Source: Candidatus Merdivivens pullicola (GTDB lineage: Bacteria > Bacteroidota > Bacteroidia > Bacteroidales > UBA932). From it: 64,000 nucleotides of DNA. The stretch is taken from NCBI GenBank assembly GCA_017694945.1, contig JADIMA010000045.1:1-64000 (forward strand). The letters are read 5' to 3'. The notes under the pieces were generated by a model. It was not told where the DNA came from. It was given only the letters and a program-made list of their open reading frames with translations, and made no database searches. Numbering within the stretch: position 1 is the first letter of the stretch; the number at the start of each line of letters is the position of its first letter. Positions 43,317-52,219 of this stretch are shown here, one piece after another. The translations under genes and the position numbers were made by a program.

Positions 43317-46199
43317 TCATTTTTCGCGTACCGCCACAAGATTTCTGTCTCCGTAGCCGTTGTCAACGCGTGAGCATGCCGGCCAGAACTTGTTGTCGCG
43401 GATCCATTTAAGAGGATATGCAGCCTGTTCTCTGCCGTAAGGGTGTTTCCATTCGTCCGCGCATACTTCTTCGGCAGTGTGCGGAGCCATTTTCAGCAGG
43501 TTGTCTTCAGGGTCGCTGATTGCTTCGCATTCCGCCTTGATTGCCTTGAGGGTCTCTATGAACCTGTCGAGTTCTTCTTTGGATTCGCTTTCGGTAGGCT
43601 CTACCATCAATGTCTCATGTATCGGGAAGGAAAGGGTAGGCGCGTGGAAACCGTAATCCATAAGCCTCTTGGCAATGTCCGTGGCATCTACTCCGTAGTC
43701 GGCTTTGAAGTTCTGGAAGTCTATGATGCACTCGTGGGCTACTCTTCCTGTCTCTCCCGTGTAATATGTCTTGAATTCTGGAGCAAGCCTTGCTGATATG
43801 TAGTTCGCATTCAGTATGGCTATTTCGCTTGCGCGGCGGAGTCCGTCAGGGCCGAGCATCTTGATGTACGCATGAGTGATAGGGAGAAGCAGAGGGCTTC
43901 CGTAAGGGCTTGCGCCAACTGCCGTCTGCTGCGTGCCTTTAAGGCTTTCTGAAATTCCGCAATCGACTCCGAGTTCCTTTACAGGATAGCCAGGGAGGTA
44001 CGGCAGCAGTTTTTCAACTACGCAGATAGGGCCTACTCCAGGGCCGCCGCCGCCGTGAGGCATTGCGAATGTCTTGTGCAGGTTGAGGTGGCATACATCG
44101 GCTCCGATGAATCCAGGGTTGGTGATTCCTACCTGTGCATTCATGTTGGCGCCGTCCATATATACCAGGCCGCCGTTTTCATGTATGGTATCGACGATTT
44201 TCCTGATATGTACTTCGAATACTCCGTGTGTGGACGGATATGTAATCATGATTCCGGCAAGGTCGTCCTTGTTCTCGGCCGCTTTCCTGCAAAGTTCGTC
44301 AACGTTTATGTTTCCGTTTTCGTCACAGCCTACAAGTACGATGCGGAATCCGGCCATTGCCGCAGATGCCGGGTTTGTACCGTGAGCGGAAGTCGGAATG
44401 ATCATCACGTTCCTGTTCTCCTGTCCCGTCCCTTTCAGGTATGCCCTGATGGTAGTAAGGCCGGCATATTCTCCGCCGGCTCCGGAGGTCGCCTGGAGGG
44501 AGCAGCCTGCCATTCCGGTTATGACTGAAAGGTCGTGTTCGACTTCGCGTACTATCTGCATGGAGCCTTCCGTCTGCCATTCAGGTGCGAATGGGTGTAC
44601 GTCGGCAAATTCGCTCCAGGTCACGGCTGCCATTTCAGCCGCCGCGTTCAGTTTCATTGTACATGAACCGAGTGGAATCATGGAATGGGTGAGTGATATG
44701 TCCTTGCGCTCAAGTTTCTTGATGTAGCGCATCATTTCCGTTTCCGAATGGTATGTGTTGAATATTTCCTGCGTGAGGGCGTCTTTTTCCCTTGCGAGCA
44801 TTTTAGGGCCGGTGCATTCTGCATGGCCGTGTCCGGCTGATTTGCCGCATTCGCAGGATACTCCGAAGATATCGAGGATGGTGCGTTTTTCCTTGCAGTC
44901 CGTCAGTTCGTCGAAAGATATCCTTATGGTTCCTGCAGGGGTATAGTAGAAATTGATGCCGGCGTCTTCGGCTTTTTTGCGGATGGCTGCCGTGTCAAGA
45001 GGTTTCCCGTTGAAATCCATGATTTCAATGGTGTCGAAGAATTCTTCCGTACCGCATGCGCCGTTGATTCCTTTTACCGTATAGCCTCCGTCAGCGAGTT
45101 TGGATGCGACCCTGTGTGCCGATCTGTAGCAGTTCAGGGCAATGTTCTTTATCCCCTCGGAACCGTGATAGGCTGCATACATTCCGGACATTACGGCCAT
45201 CAGGGCGGTGGCGGTACAGATGTTTGATGTGGCTTTTTCCCTCTTGATGTGCTGTTCGCGTGTCTGAAGGGCAAGCCTGTATGAAGGTTTTCCGAGCCTG
45301 TCGATTGAGATTCCTATGATTCGTCCCGGAATGAAACGTTTGTATTCGTCTTTGGTGGCCATCCATCCTGCCACAGGGCCGCCGAATCCCATAGGGAGGC
45401 CGAAACGTTGCGCCGAACCAACGGCTATGTCCGCTCCCCATGCTGCCGGTTCCTGGAATAAGGCAAGCGACAGAAGGTCGCATATTGCTGTCACCATTGC
45501 GCCTGCTTCATGCGCGCGGCGTGCGAAGTCGCTGTAGTCCCTTACCGAACCGTCTGCTGCCGGGAACTGTACGATGGCTCCGTAACATTTTGAATCAAAT
45601 GCGTAGTCCTTGTATGAGCCGGTGACAACTTCTATCCCGAGACCTTTGGCGCGTGTGGTGATTACGGAAAGGTTTTGAGGGAAAATATTCTCGTCAACGA
45701 AAACAGTATTCCTGCCTTCTTTTACGGCGGCGCGGGATCTCAGTTCGTACATCATCCTCATCGCTTCTCCTGCAGCCGTCGAGTCGTCGAGCATTGAACA
45801 GTTGGCCAGATTGAATCCTGTAAGGCTTGCAACCATAGTCTGGAAATTAAGCAAGGCTTCGAGACGGCCTTGCGAGATTTCAGCCTGGTAAGGCGTATAT
45901 GACGTGTACCAGCTTGGATTCTCCAGGATGTTCCTTGAGATTACTGAAGGTGTTGCAGTTCCATAGAAGCCGCATCCTATCATGGATCTGAACGGGATGT
46001 TTTTCCTTGCAATCTGTTTGAGCCGTTTGAGGTATTCGTGTTCGCTGAGAGCCTCGTCCAGTGCAAGAGGGCTTTTCAACAGGATATCTGAAGGGACAGT
46101 CTGCGCTATAAGGCTGTCCAGGTCTTTTAATCCAAGGACGGAAAGCATTTCATTTACCTGTTCCGTTCTGGGGCCGTTGTGTCTGTCAACAAATTTCAT
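43317..46199 (-). CDS. gcvP: Glycine dehydrogenase (decarboxylating), P-protein
   Basis: 960 residues, the fused single-chain type. The N-terminal half (FRSMIGCGFYGTATPSVISRNILENP, YTPYQAEISQGRLEALLNFQTM) and the C-terminal half (SMIPLGSCTMKLNAAAEM) match, with the PLP-lysine motif NLHKTFAMPHGGGGPGVGPI. GcvP decarboxylates glycine and passes the aminomethyl group to the H-protein lipoyl arm, giving CO2 and feeding one-carbon units to folate. The H and T proteins are not adjacent. It has its own -7 box at 46250-46257, and no glycine-riboswitch-like leader is visible in the 45 or so bases before the start. Repeat copy C lies 100 bases upstream. Confidence 0.97.
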   Translation of the reverse strand: MKFVDRHNGPRTEQVNEMLSVLGLKDLDSLIAQTVPSDILLKSPLALDEALSEHEYLKRLKQIARKNIPFRSMIGCGFYGTATPSVISRNILENPSWYTSYTPYQAEISQGRLEALLNFQTMVASLTGFNLANCSMLDDSTAAGEAMRMMYELRSRAAVKEGRNTVFVDENIFPQNLSVITTRAKGLGIEVVTGSYKDYAFDSKCYGAIVQFPAADGSVRDYSDFARRAHEAGAMVTAICDLLSLALFQEPAAWGADIAVGSAQRFGLPMGFGGPVAGWMATKDEYKRFIPGRIIGISIDRLGKPSYRLALQTREQHIKREKATSNICTATALMAVMSGMYAAYHGSEGIKNIALNCYRSAHRVASKLADGGYTVKGINGACGTEEFFDTIEIMDFNGKPLDTAAIRKKAEDAGINFYYTPAGTIRISFDELTDCKEKRTILDIFGVSCECGKSAGHGHAECTGPKMLAREKDALTQEIFNTYHSETEMMRYIKKLERKDISLTHSMIPLGSCTMKLNAAAEMAAVTWSEFADVHPFAPEWQTEGSMQIVREVEHDLSVITGMAGCSLQATSGAGGEYAGLTTIRAYLKGTGQENRNVMIIPTSAHGTNPASAAMAGFRIVLVGCDENGNINVDELCRKAAENKDDLAGIMITYPSTHGVFEVHIRKIVDTIHENGGLVYMDGANMNAQVGITNPGFIGADVCHLNLHKTFAMPHGGGGPGVGPICVVEKLLPYLPGYPVKELGVDCGISESLKGTQQTAVGASPYGSPLLLPITHAYIKMLGPDGLRRASEIAILNANYISARLAPEFKTYYTGETGRVAHECIIDFQNFKADYGVDATDIAKRLMDYGFHAPTLSFPIHETLMVEPTESESKEELDRFIETLKAIKAECEAISDPEDNLLKMAPHTAEEVCADEWKHPYGREQAAYPLKWIRDNKFWPACSRVDNGYGDRNLVAVREK

Positions 46200-46249
46200 T
46201 GCTCTTATTATGTTTTAATTTGTAAGTATCCGAAATAACATTTAACTCG

Positions 46250-46257
46250 CAAAGTTA
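46250..46257 (-). promoter_or_regulatory. -7 promoter box of gcvP
   Basis: Minus strand TAACTTTG, perfect TAnnTTTG, 50 bases before the gcvP start. Repeat copy C begins 47 bases upstream of it. Confidence 0.5.
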
Positions 46258-46304
46258 TTAAGTTTTTTTTACAAAATTGTATTTTGGGTTGAAAAACATA
46301 ATAT

Positions 46305-46501
46305 GATTATCCGCAAAAACATCCCTATGGGGGGAAGAGGCGTGCTTTCTCCGGCCAGAAAGCACGCCAATGTGTTCCGCAGTGCATTCTGGGAGGGGTA
46401 GCCGTGCTTTTTACGGTCAGAAAGCACGCCTGTGCGCCCGGGGCGTGGCCCAAAGAAGGCGTACCCTGTTATTCTTCAAGGGGGTATTTTTGCGGATAAT
46501 C
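46305..46501. mobile_element. MITE-like inverted-repeat element, copy C (AT-rich core missing)
   Basis: 197 bases between rodA (3' end) and gcvP (promoter). Left end GATTATCCGCAAAAACATCC, right end GGGGGTATTTTTGCGG then ATAATC. The segment from about 46335 to 46440 is nearly identical to 31-141 of copy A. It holds a perfect 12-base hairpin stem GGCGTGCTTTCT (46339-46350) with AGAAAGCACGCC (46357-46368), and a second one at 46403-46428. The AT-rich core and one inner repeat arm of copy A are absent, with a clean junction at GCGCCCG|GGGCGTGG. No gene is supported inside it. Confidence 0.74.
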
Positions 46502-46520
46502 GTATATGATAATCGTAAAA

Positions 46521-47948
46521 CTAACGTCTGTGCCTCGCTTCAAGGGCGATGAAAATAGACAGCATGACAGTGAAGCACAGCAGCGAAGAGCCTCCGTAAC
46601 TCATGAAAGGAAGGGGGATGCCGATTACCGGCATGATTCCGACAGTCATGCCGATGTTTATGAAAAAATGCATGAAGAAGCAGCAGGAAATGCAGTAGCC
46701 GTAAATCCTTGTGAATGCGTCCTGGCTTTTTTCTGCAAGTGATATGATGCGGCAGATGAGCAGTACATAAAGGGCTATGACAGCGGCGCTTCCGAGAAAA
46801 CCCCATTCTTCCCCGACTGTGCAGAATATGAAATCGGTACTTTGTTCGGGAACGAAGCCGTATGCTGTCTGGGTGCCTTTAAGGAAGCCTTTCCCGGTGA
46901 ATCCTCCGGAGCCTATTGCTATCATGGACTGCGTTACATTGTATCCTACCCCGGTTGGGTCTTCTTCCATGCCGAGAAGTACTTCTATCCTCTTTCTCTG
47001 GTGATCCTGAAGTACGTTGTCGAATATGAAATCGACAGAAAAGACAAGTATCAGTCCTGCCACGAATACGGCTGTAAGCGTGGCCGCAAGGCTGTCCCTC
47101 TTCCTGAAGACCCGGTACAGGACTACCCCGGTGATTATGGTAGAGATTCCGAGCAGTACGTATTCGGGCTTCGGCATTTCCATGTTGCTGAACAGTTTCG
47201 AAGATTCCAACGCCGGAATGAACGACAGGGCGGTTATGCAGGCCGCCGTGATGATGAATGAGCGGAACACTCTGCCGGTAAAAAGCCCGTATGCGATGCC
47301 GAGAAGTCCTCCGAGTACGAGCATGCTTATGAACGGGGATGTCGTAAGGGTCGTTATGAAAAGGGTTATGAACAGTCCTCCGAGTACGATTATCCAGCCG
47401 GAAAGCCCTTCCCTGTAAAGCATGAATATGAAGCCGATATAAACAAGGGCGGAGCCGGTCTCCTTTTCACCGATTATCAGCAGCATCGGTATCAGGATTA
47501 CCAGTGCGGTCCTGGCAAATCCCCTGACGGTGTTTATCCTGAACCCGAACTGGCTCATCACGGAGGCCAGCAGGAGGGATGTGGTGATTTTGGAAAGTTC
47601 TGCCGGCTGGAATGATACCGGCCCGAGTTGGAGCCATGAATTGGAGCCGTTCACATTCTGCCCTATGAAGATGGTGACGAAAAGCAGAAATGCCGTGCCG
47701 AGGTACGCCCAGAATGCGAGGACTTCATAGATTCTGGAGTCTATGGCAAGTATTGCGCCCCCCGCCCCGATGGATATCATTATCCACAGGAATTGCTTTC
47801 CTGCTCTGCTTCCAAGGTCGAACATCGAGCCTGAAAGGTCGGAATGTATGGATGCGAAAATATTTACCCACCCTATTATTACTAAGGCGATATAGCAGAA
47901 TATCAGCCACATGTCGGCTTTTTTGTATCTTGACGCGAGGCCTGTCAT
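46521..47948 (-). CDS. rodA: Peptidoglycan glycosyltransferase RodA
   Basis: 475 residues, a SEDS-family polytopic membrane enzyme that polymerises lipid II glycan strands during side-wall growth, working with the class B PBP encoded just upstream. Recognised segments are FQPAELSKITTSLLLA, ILIPMLLIIGEKETGSALVYIGFIFMLYREG (conserved DxGSA-type region, here EKETGSALV), TGKGFLKGTQTAYGFVPEQSTDFIFCTVGEEWGFLG and the final LPFMSYGGSSLL. It overlaps the PBP2 gene by 4 bases and ends the five-gene elongasome operon. About 100 residues longer than E. coli RodA because of an extra region with four more hydrophobic stretches (about 235-320). Confidence 0.95.
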   Translation of the reverse strand: MTGLASRYKKADMWLIFCYIALVIIGWVNIFASIHSDLSGSMFDLGSRAGKQFLWIMISIGAGGAILAIDSRIYEVLAFWAYLGTAFLLFVTIFIGQNVNGSNSWLQLGPVSFQPAELSKITTSLLLASVMSQFGFRINTVRGFARTALVILIPMLLIIGEKETGSALVYIGFIFMLYREGLSGWIIVLGGLFITLFITTLTTSPFISMLVLGGLLGIAYGLFTGRVFRSFIITAACITALSFIPALESSKLFSNMEMPKPEYVLLGISTIITGVVLYRVFRKRDSLAATLTAVFVAGLILVFSVDFIFDNVLQDHQRKRIEVLLGMEEDPTGVGYNVTQSMIAIGSGGFTGKGFLKGTQTAYGFVPEQSTDFIFCTVGEEWGFLGSAAVIALYVLLICRIISLAEKSQDAFTRIYGYCISCCFFMHFFINIGMTVGIMPVIGIPLPFMSYGGSSLLCFTVMLSIFIALEARHRR

Positions 47949-49786
47949 TCTCCGATCAGTTTTCCGTTCATAATCCGTTCTTCCAGAGGTTTGCGGCTTT
48001 CAGATATTTCACCTCTAAGATATTTTTCCACGACGAGCGAGGCTATCGGAGCGGCCCATGTGCCTCCCCAGCCTCCGTTTTCCACATATACGGCCACGGC
48101 TATTTTCGGATCGTCTTTCGGAGCGAAGCATACAAAGACGGAATGATCCTTCCCGTGCGGATTTTCCGCCGTGCCCGTTTTCCCGCAGATGTCAAGTCCT
48201 TCGACGGCGGCGGCGCCGGCAGTCGCGCCCTTGCCTCCGTTGACTGCCTGGTACATCCCGTCAATAACCAGCGGGAAAAGCGATGTGTCTATCAATGTGT
48301 AATGTCTTTCCTTGTACCTGTCCTCGATGGCATAGCCTTCCGAGTCCTTTATGAGATGGGGCGTATAATAATATCCCCTGTTGGCTACGGTTGCGCACAG
48401 GTTTGCCATGTGCAGGGGAGTGCATCCGAGTTCTCCCTGTCCGATAGCAAGGGAAATGACTGTGGTGGCCCTCCATCGGTTTTTTCCGTACAGTTTGTCG
48501 TAATAGGATGTTGACGGTACATTCCCTCCGGTTTCAGCGGGTATGTCGCTTCCTAACGGGGATCCCAGTCCGAAACTTTTTACATATTTCTCCCATTTGC
48601 CGAAGGCTGCCTGGACTGAAGGATATTCCGGATTTTCGAGTATCCCTCTGAACACATAGCAGAAATATGCGTTGCATGACATCTTTATGGCATCGGTGAA
48701 GTCTATCGGGGATTCATGGTCATGGCATCCGACTTTGTTCGAACCGAAATGATAACCCTTTGTGCATGGGTATTTCGTCGAAGGGGCGAATACCCCTTCC
48801 TGAAGCCCTATCAGTCCGTTTATCAGTTTGAATATGGAACCTGGAGGGTATGATGACTGGACGGCCCTGTTGAACATCGGTTTCATCGGGTCGTTTGCGA
48901 GTTCGTTGTAATATGCCCCTATGTCGGCAAGCTGTTCTACCTTGATTACCGGGCTTGATACCAGCGCGAGGATTTCGCCGGAAGAAGGCTCTATCGCTAC
49001 AATGCTGCCGGCCTTTCCTTCCATGAGTTTTTCGCTGTATTGCTGCAGCCAGGCGTCTATGGTGGTGTTTATGTCATTCCCGGGAATGGCGGCCTTGTCG
49101 TATTCGCCGTCTTTATAGCCTGATTCGATCTTGTTGTGGGCGTTGCGCAGGTATATTTTGTATCCTTTCTCTCCCTTCAGCGTTTTCTCGCATGTGGCTT
49201 CGATTCCGGTCTTGCCGGCGTAGTCCCCGGCCTTGTATTCTCCCTTATGCCTTTTTATATAACCGGCATCGACTTCCGATACGTAGCCGAGCAGGCTCCC
49301 TCCGGCCTGGAAGGGGTATTTTCTGATTGTCCTTGCCTGTCCGTGGAATCCGGGAAACCTGTATTCCTGTTCGGAAAACAGGGCGAATTTCTCAGGAGAA
49401 AGTTTTTTCATGAAAGCGACGGAGCGGAAACCGATTTTCCTTCGGTTGGCCTTGTATTCGTTCATCTTGTCTCTGACATATTCCGGCCCGATTCCCAGAA
49501 TCCCGCAGAGGGCCGTCGTGTCGAAGGCCTCCGTTTCGCTCGGAGTGACCATCAGGTCGTATGCGATGTCGTTGCTTACGAGTATTTCCCCGTTGCGGTC
49601 GATGATAAGCCCCCTTGTCGGATATACCACGGAATATACCATGGCGTTGTTGTCTGCATTGATTTTATATTTTTCATCAACAATTTGTATCCAGAACAGT
49701 CTTGCTACTATTATGCAGGCGGCTATTATCACGCCTGTCGCCAGCCTGTCTTTGCGGCTGAGGCTTGAATTGGGGCGTTCCTTCAT
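47945..49786 (-). CDS. mrdA: Penicillin-binding protein 2 (elongation-specific transpeptidase)
   Basis: 613 residues. An N-terminal membrane anchor (residues 14-36), pedestal domain (YPTRGLIIDRNGEILVSNDIAYDLMV, YPFQAGGSLLGYVSEV) and a transpeptidase domain with SxxK at Ser317-Lys320 (PGSIFK), SxN in SCNAYFCY and KTG in CGKTGTAENPHGKDHS. It crosslinks new peptidoglycan in the side wall with RodA. Overlaps of 4 bases on each side, with mreD before and rodA after, indicate tight coupling. Confidence 0.96.
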   Translation of the reverse strand: MKERPNSSLSRKDRLATGVIIAACIIVARLFWIQIVDEKYKINADNNAMVYSVVYPTRGLIIDRNGEILVSNDIAYDLMVTPSETEAFDTTALCGILGIGPEYVRDKMNEYKANRRKIGFRSVAFMKKLSPEKFALFSEQEYRFPGFHGQARTIRKYPFQAGGSLLGYVSEVDAGYIKRHKGEYKAGDYAGKTGIEATCEKTLKGEKGYKIYLRNAHNKIESGYKDGEYDKAAIPGNDINTTIDAWLQQYSEKLMEGKAGSIVAIEPSSGEILALVSSPVIKVEQLADIGAYYNELANDPMKPMFNRAVQSSYPPGSIFKLINGLIGLQEGVFAPSTKYPCTKGYHFGSNKVGCHDHESPIDFTDAIKMSCNAYFCYVFRGILENPEYPSVQAAFGKWEKYVKSFGLGSPLGSDIPAETGGNVPSTSYYDKLYGKNRWRATTVISLAIGQGELGCTPLHMANLCATVANRGYYYTPHLIKDSEGYAIEDRYKERHYTLIDTSLFPLVIDGMYQAVNGGKGATAGAAAVEGLDICGKTGTAENPHGKDHSVFVCFAPKDDPKIAVAVYVENGGWGGTWAAPIASLVVEKYLRGEISESRKPLEERIMNGKLIGE

Positions 49787-50304
49787 CTGTTCTTCGGGGT
49801 TTTCAGCACTGCCTGTTGCAGTAATGCGTAAATCGCAAGGTTGGCGGCGTAAGACAGGGCCGTTTTAAGTAATATGAAGGAAGTGGGGCGCGTGCCGGCG
49901 CATTCGAATATGATATACAGTACGAGGAAGACGATGAGGACGGCCGAGGCAAGGACTGTGAATCTCAGCCACCCCAGCCATTCGGCGGAAATTATTCCTT
50001 CCCTGTCCCTCTGGTCATTGGCGGTGAAGGCCCTTATTACTCCCTCTCTTGCCAGTACCGCCGGCAGTATGGCGGCGGTATTCAGTCCTATCACCCCCTC
50101 GGCAAACAGATCGACCGGAAGCGCGGAGAGTGTCGCTGCAATAAGTGTTTTCGCCGTAGTCCAGTTCACGGGCATCATAAGTATGACAAAAGGCAGCAGG
50201 GTGACAGTCAGATAAGGGCCGGTGTATATAAAACTTGTGATGATTGTCTGGATTATGACAATCAATATTATATATAAGGTATTATGTTGCGCTCCGGTTT
50301 TCAT
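49783..50304 (-). CDS. mreD: Rod shape-determining protein MreD
   Basis: 173 residues with five to six membrane helices (IILIVIIQTIITSFIYTGPYLTVTLLPFVILMMPV ..., FTVLASAVLIVFLVLYIIFECAG). MreD sequences are poorly conserved, so the call rests on size, hydrophobic pattern and its fixed place between mreC and mrdA, overlapping each by 4 bases. It is part of the MreBCD scaffold that positions the wall-synthesis machine. Confidence 0.88.
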   Translation of the reverse strand: MKTGAQHNTLYIILIVIIQTIITSFIYTGPYLTVTLLPFVILMMPVNWTTAKTLIAATLSALPVDLFAEGVIGLNTAAILPAVLAREGVIRAFTANDQRDREGIISAEWLGWLRFTVLASAVLIVFLVLYIIFECAGTRPTSFILLKTALSYAANLAIYALLQQAVLKTPKNR

Positions 50305-51101
50305 ATCAGAGAGTCTATTTCCGCCTTTCCGGTGTTTCTTGCGATGTTGACATAATCAAGGCTCCGGAATTCCTGCATGAGTCGGATTTCGGCATTCAGC
50401 GAGGCTCCGTCCACAATTTCGGTCTGTAAAACGGTGCCTATAGGTATGCCTGACGGGTACAGGTTCGAAAAACCGCTTGTATAGATGGTGTCGCCTTCCG
50501 GTATTTCGGTATGGAGCGGAACCTGGCTCAGTACGGCACTGCGTGTGCCTTTCCCGTTCCAGCTTAATGTGCCTACGACTCCTGAATGCCCGAGTCTTGC
50601 GCTGATGTTGATTTCCGGGCTCAGGAATGACAGAACGTACGAGTAGTTTTCAGTCACTGCCTGCACCACTCCGACCACGGCTCTGTCGGTGATTACGCCC
50701 ATGTTGGGTTCAATGCCGGCTTTCCTCCCCTTGTCGAGAATCAGGTAGTTCTGCTGTCTGTTGAAAGAGCCTTTGACGATTTTTGCCGGAGTGAGGGAAA
50801 ATTCGGGATATGAAACAGTGTCCGCTTCTGCTCTGTAAGTTCCTCCCGTTTGCGCGTAAAGTTCCTCAAGGAGTCCCGAGCATACGGCGGCAAGCGAGTC
50901 GTTGGTCTTTTTGAGCCTGAAATAGTCGCCTATGCCTTCAATGGTTCCGAAAATGGCCGCCCTTGTTTCGATAATGCTCCTCATTGCCCACTGGCGGTGC
51001 ATGATGCCGTTGTTGGCGAGCATAAGCAACGCCGCCGCTTCCAGTACTATGAAAAGAAGGGCGGTAAGTGCGTTTTTCCGGATATTACCGTAGCGGCGCA
51101 T
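50301..51101 (-). CDS. mreC: Rod shape-determining protein MreC
   Basis: 266 residues: one N-terminal membrane helix (about 10-32, NALTALLFIVLEAAALLMLANNG), a coiled-coil start (about 60-95), then two beta-barrel lobes with YLILDKGRKAGIEPNMGVITDRAVVGVVQAV, SFLSPEINISARLGHSGVVGTLSW and LPEGDTIYTSGFSNLYPSGIPIGTV-like motifs. MreC links MreB filaments inside the cell to PBP2 in the periplasm. It starts 4 bases after mreB and overlaps mreD by 4. Confidence 0.93.
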   Translation of the reverse strand: MRRYGNIRKNALTALLFIVLEAAALLMLANNGIMHRQWAMRSIIETRAAIFGTIEGIGDYFRLKKTNDSLAAVCSGLLEELYAQTGGTYRAEADTVSYPEFSLTPAKIVKGSFNRQQNYLILDKGRKAGIEPNMGVITDRAVVGVVQAVTENYSYVLSFLSPEINISARLGHSGVVGTLSWNGKGTRSAVLSQVPLHTEIPEGDTIYTSGFSNLYPSGIPIGTVLQTEIVDGASLNAEIRLMQEFRSLDYVNIARNTGKAEIDSLI

Positions 51102-51105
51102 GTCG

Positions 51106-52125
51106 TTATCTCATCAGGAATGAGAAATTGTCGGTGTTTTTCAATGCAATGCAGGTTCCGCGCGCAACGGCTCTGAGCGGGTCTTCCGATACGTGGAACG
51201 GGATGTTCATCTTGTCCTCGAGCCTCTTGTCGAGTCCTCGCAGAAGCGCTCCTCCTCCTGTCAGGAAAATGCCGTTGTGTACTATGTCGGAGTACAATTC
51301 CGGCGGAGTGCGTTCGAGTACTTCCAGTATGGCGTGTTCAATCCTCGTAAGTTGTTTGTCCAGACAGTGCGCTATCTCCTGGCTCGTTATTGTGGCGTCC
51401 ACCGGATGCCCGGTCATGATATTCGGCCCTTTTGCCGTATATGGTTCAGGCGGGTTTTCAAGATCCTGGGTGGCGGCTCCGATGGTAATCTTGATGTCTT
51501 CAGCCGTGATTTCGCCGATCTTGATGTTGTGCTGCTGCCTGAGGTATGACTGGATTTCGCTGGTGAAAAGGTCTCCTGCCACACGGATTGATTCCTGGAC
51601 GACGATTCCTCCCAATGAGATTACCGCGATTTCGGTGGTGCCGCCTCCGATGTCCACGACCATGTTGCCCTGCGGCGCCTCTACATCAAGGCCGATTCCC
51701 AATGCGGCGGCCATCGGTTCGAATATCAGATATACATCCCTTCCCCCGGCATGTTCGGAAGATTCCCTGACGGCCCTTATCTCCACTTCGGTGCTTCCCG
51801 ACGGTATGCAGACTACCATTTTCAGGTTCGGGGTGAACAATGTACGGCGTTTGTTGATCATCCGTATGAAGCCGCGGATCATCATTTCAGCCGCATCGAA
51901 GTCGGCGATTACTCCGTCGCGCAGGGGCCTTACGGTTTTGAGGCCGGGATGCACCCTTTCGTGCATCATCTTTGCTTTTTTCCCGTATGCTATCGGTTTG
52001 CCCGTCGTCTTGTCTATCGCTACTATGCTCGGCTCGTCCACTTTTATCTCGTCATTCATGAATATGACGGTATTGGCGGTTCCGAGGTCTATTGCCAGTT
52101 CCTGTGTTAAAAATGAAAATGCCAT
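51106..52125 (-). CDS. mreB: Rod shape-determining actin homologue MreB
   Basis: 339 residues, the usual size. Actin-fold phosphate and connect motifs: DLGTANTVIFMND, VVDIGGGTTEIAVISLGGIV, FLTGGGALLRGLDKRLEDKMNIP. MreB filaments guide side-wall synthesis at the inner membrane and give the cell its rod or short-rod shape. First gene of the operon mreB-mreC-mreD-mrdA-rodA. A near-consensus -7 box, TAATTTTA on the minus strand at 52152-52159, lies 26 bases before the start, in the region shared with the divergent ispD. Confidence 0.97.
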   Translation of the reverse strand: MAFSFLTQELAIDLGTANTVIFMNDEIKVDEPSIVAIDKTTGKPIAYGKKAKMMHERVHPGLKTVRPLRDGVIADFDAAEMMIRGFIRMINKRRTLFTPNLKMVVCIPSGSTEVEIRAVRESSEHAGGRDVYLIFEPMAAALGIGLDVEAPQGNMVVDIGGGTTEIAVISLGGIVVQESIRVAGDLFTSEIQSYLRQQHNIKIGEITAEDIKITIGAATQDLENPPEPYTAKGPNIMTGHPVDATITSQEIAHCLDKQLTRIEHAILEVLERTPPELYSDIVHNGIFLTGGGALLRGLDKRLEDKMNIPFHVSEDPLRAVARGTCIALKNTDNFSFLMR

Positions 52126-52192
52126 ATACGTAACAGTAAAATTTCAAACTGTAAAATTAAGGAAAATACATGAATTTTCATAACAACTTTTT

Positions 52193-52200
52193 TAATTTTG
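52193..52200 (+). promoter_or_regulatory. -7 promoter box of ispD
   Basis: TAATTTTG, perfect TAnnTTTG, ends 1 base before an ATG at 52202 and 19 bases before the ATG at 52220. A transcript starting a few bases after the box would not contain the first ATG, which favours 52220 as the start. Confidence 0.5.
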
Positions 52201-52219
52201 CATGTGTAAAAAAAAGTGT

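Noticed and set aside
46200..46304. Possible glycine riboswitch ahead of gcvP
   Set aside because: The leader after the -7 box is only about 45 AT-rich bases with no paired aptamer folds; the structured DNA further up is repeat copy C.
51068..52183. 371-codon open frame opposite mreB
   Set aside because: Ser/Pro-rich antisense shadow of the highly conserved mreB.
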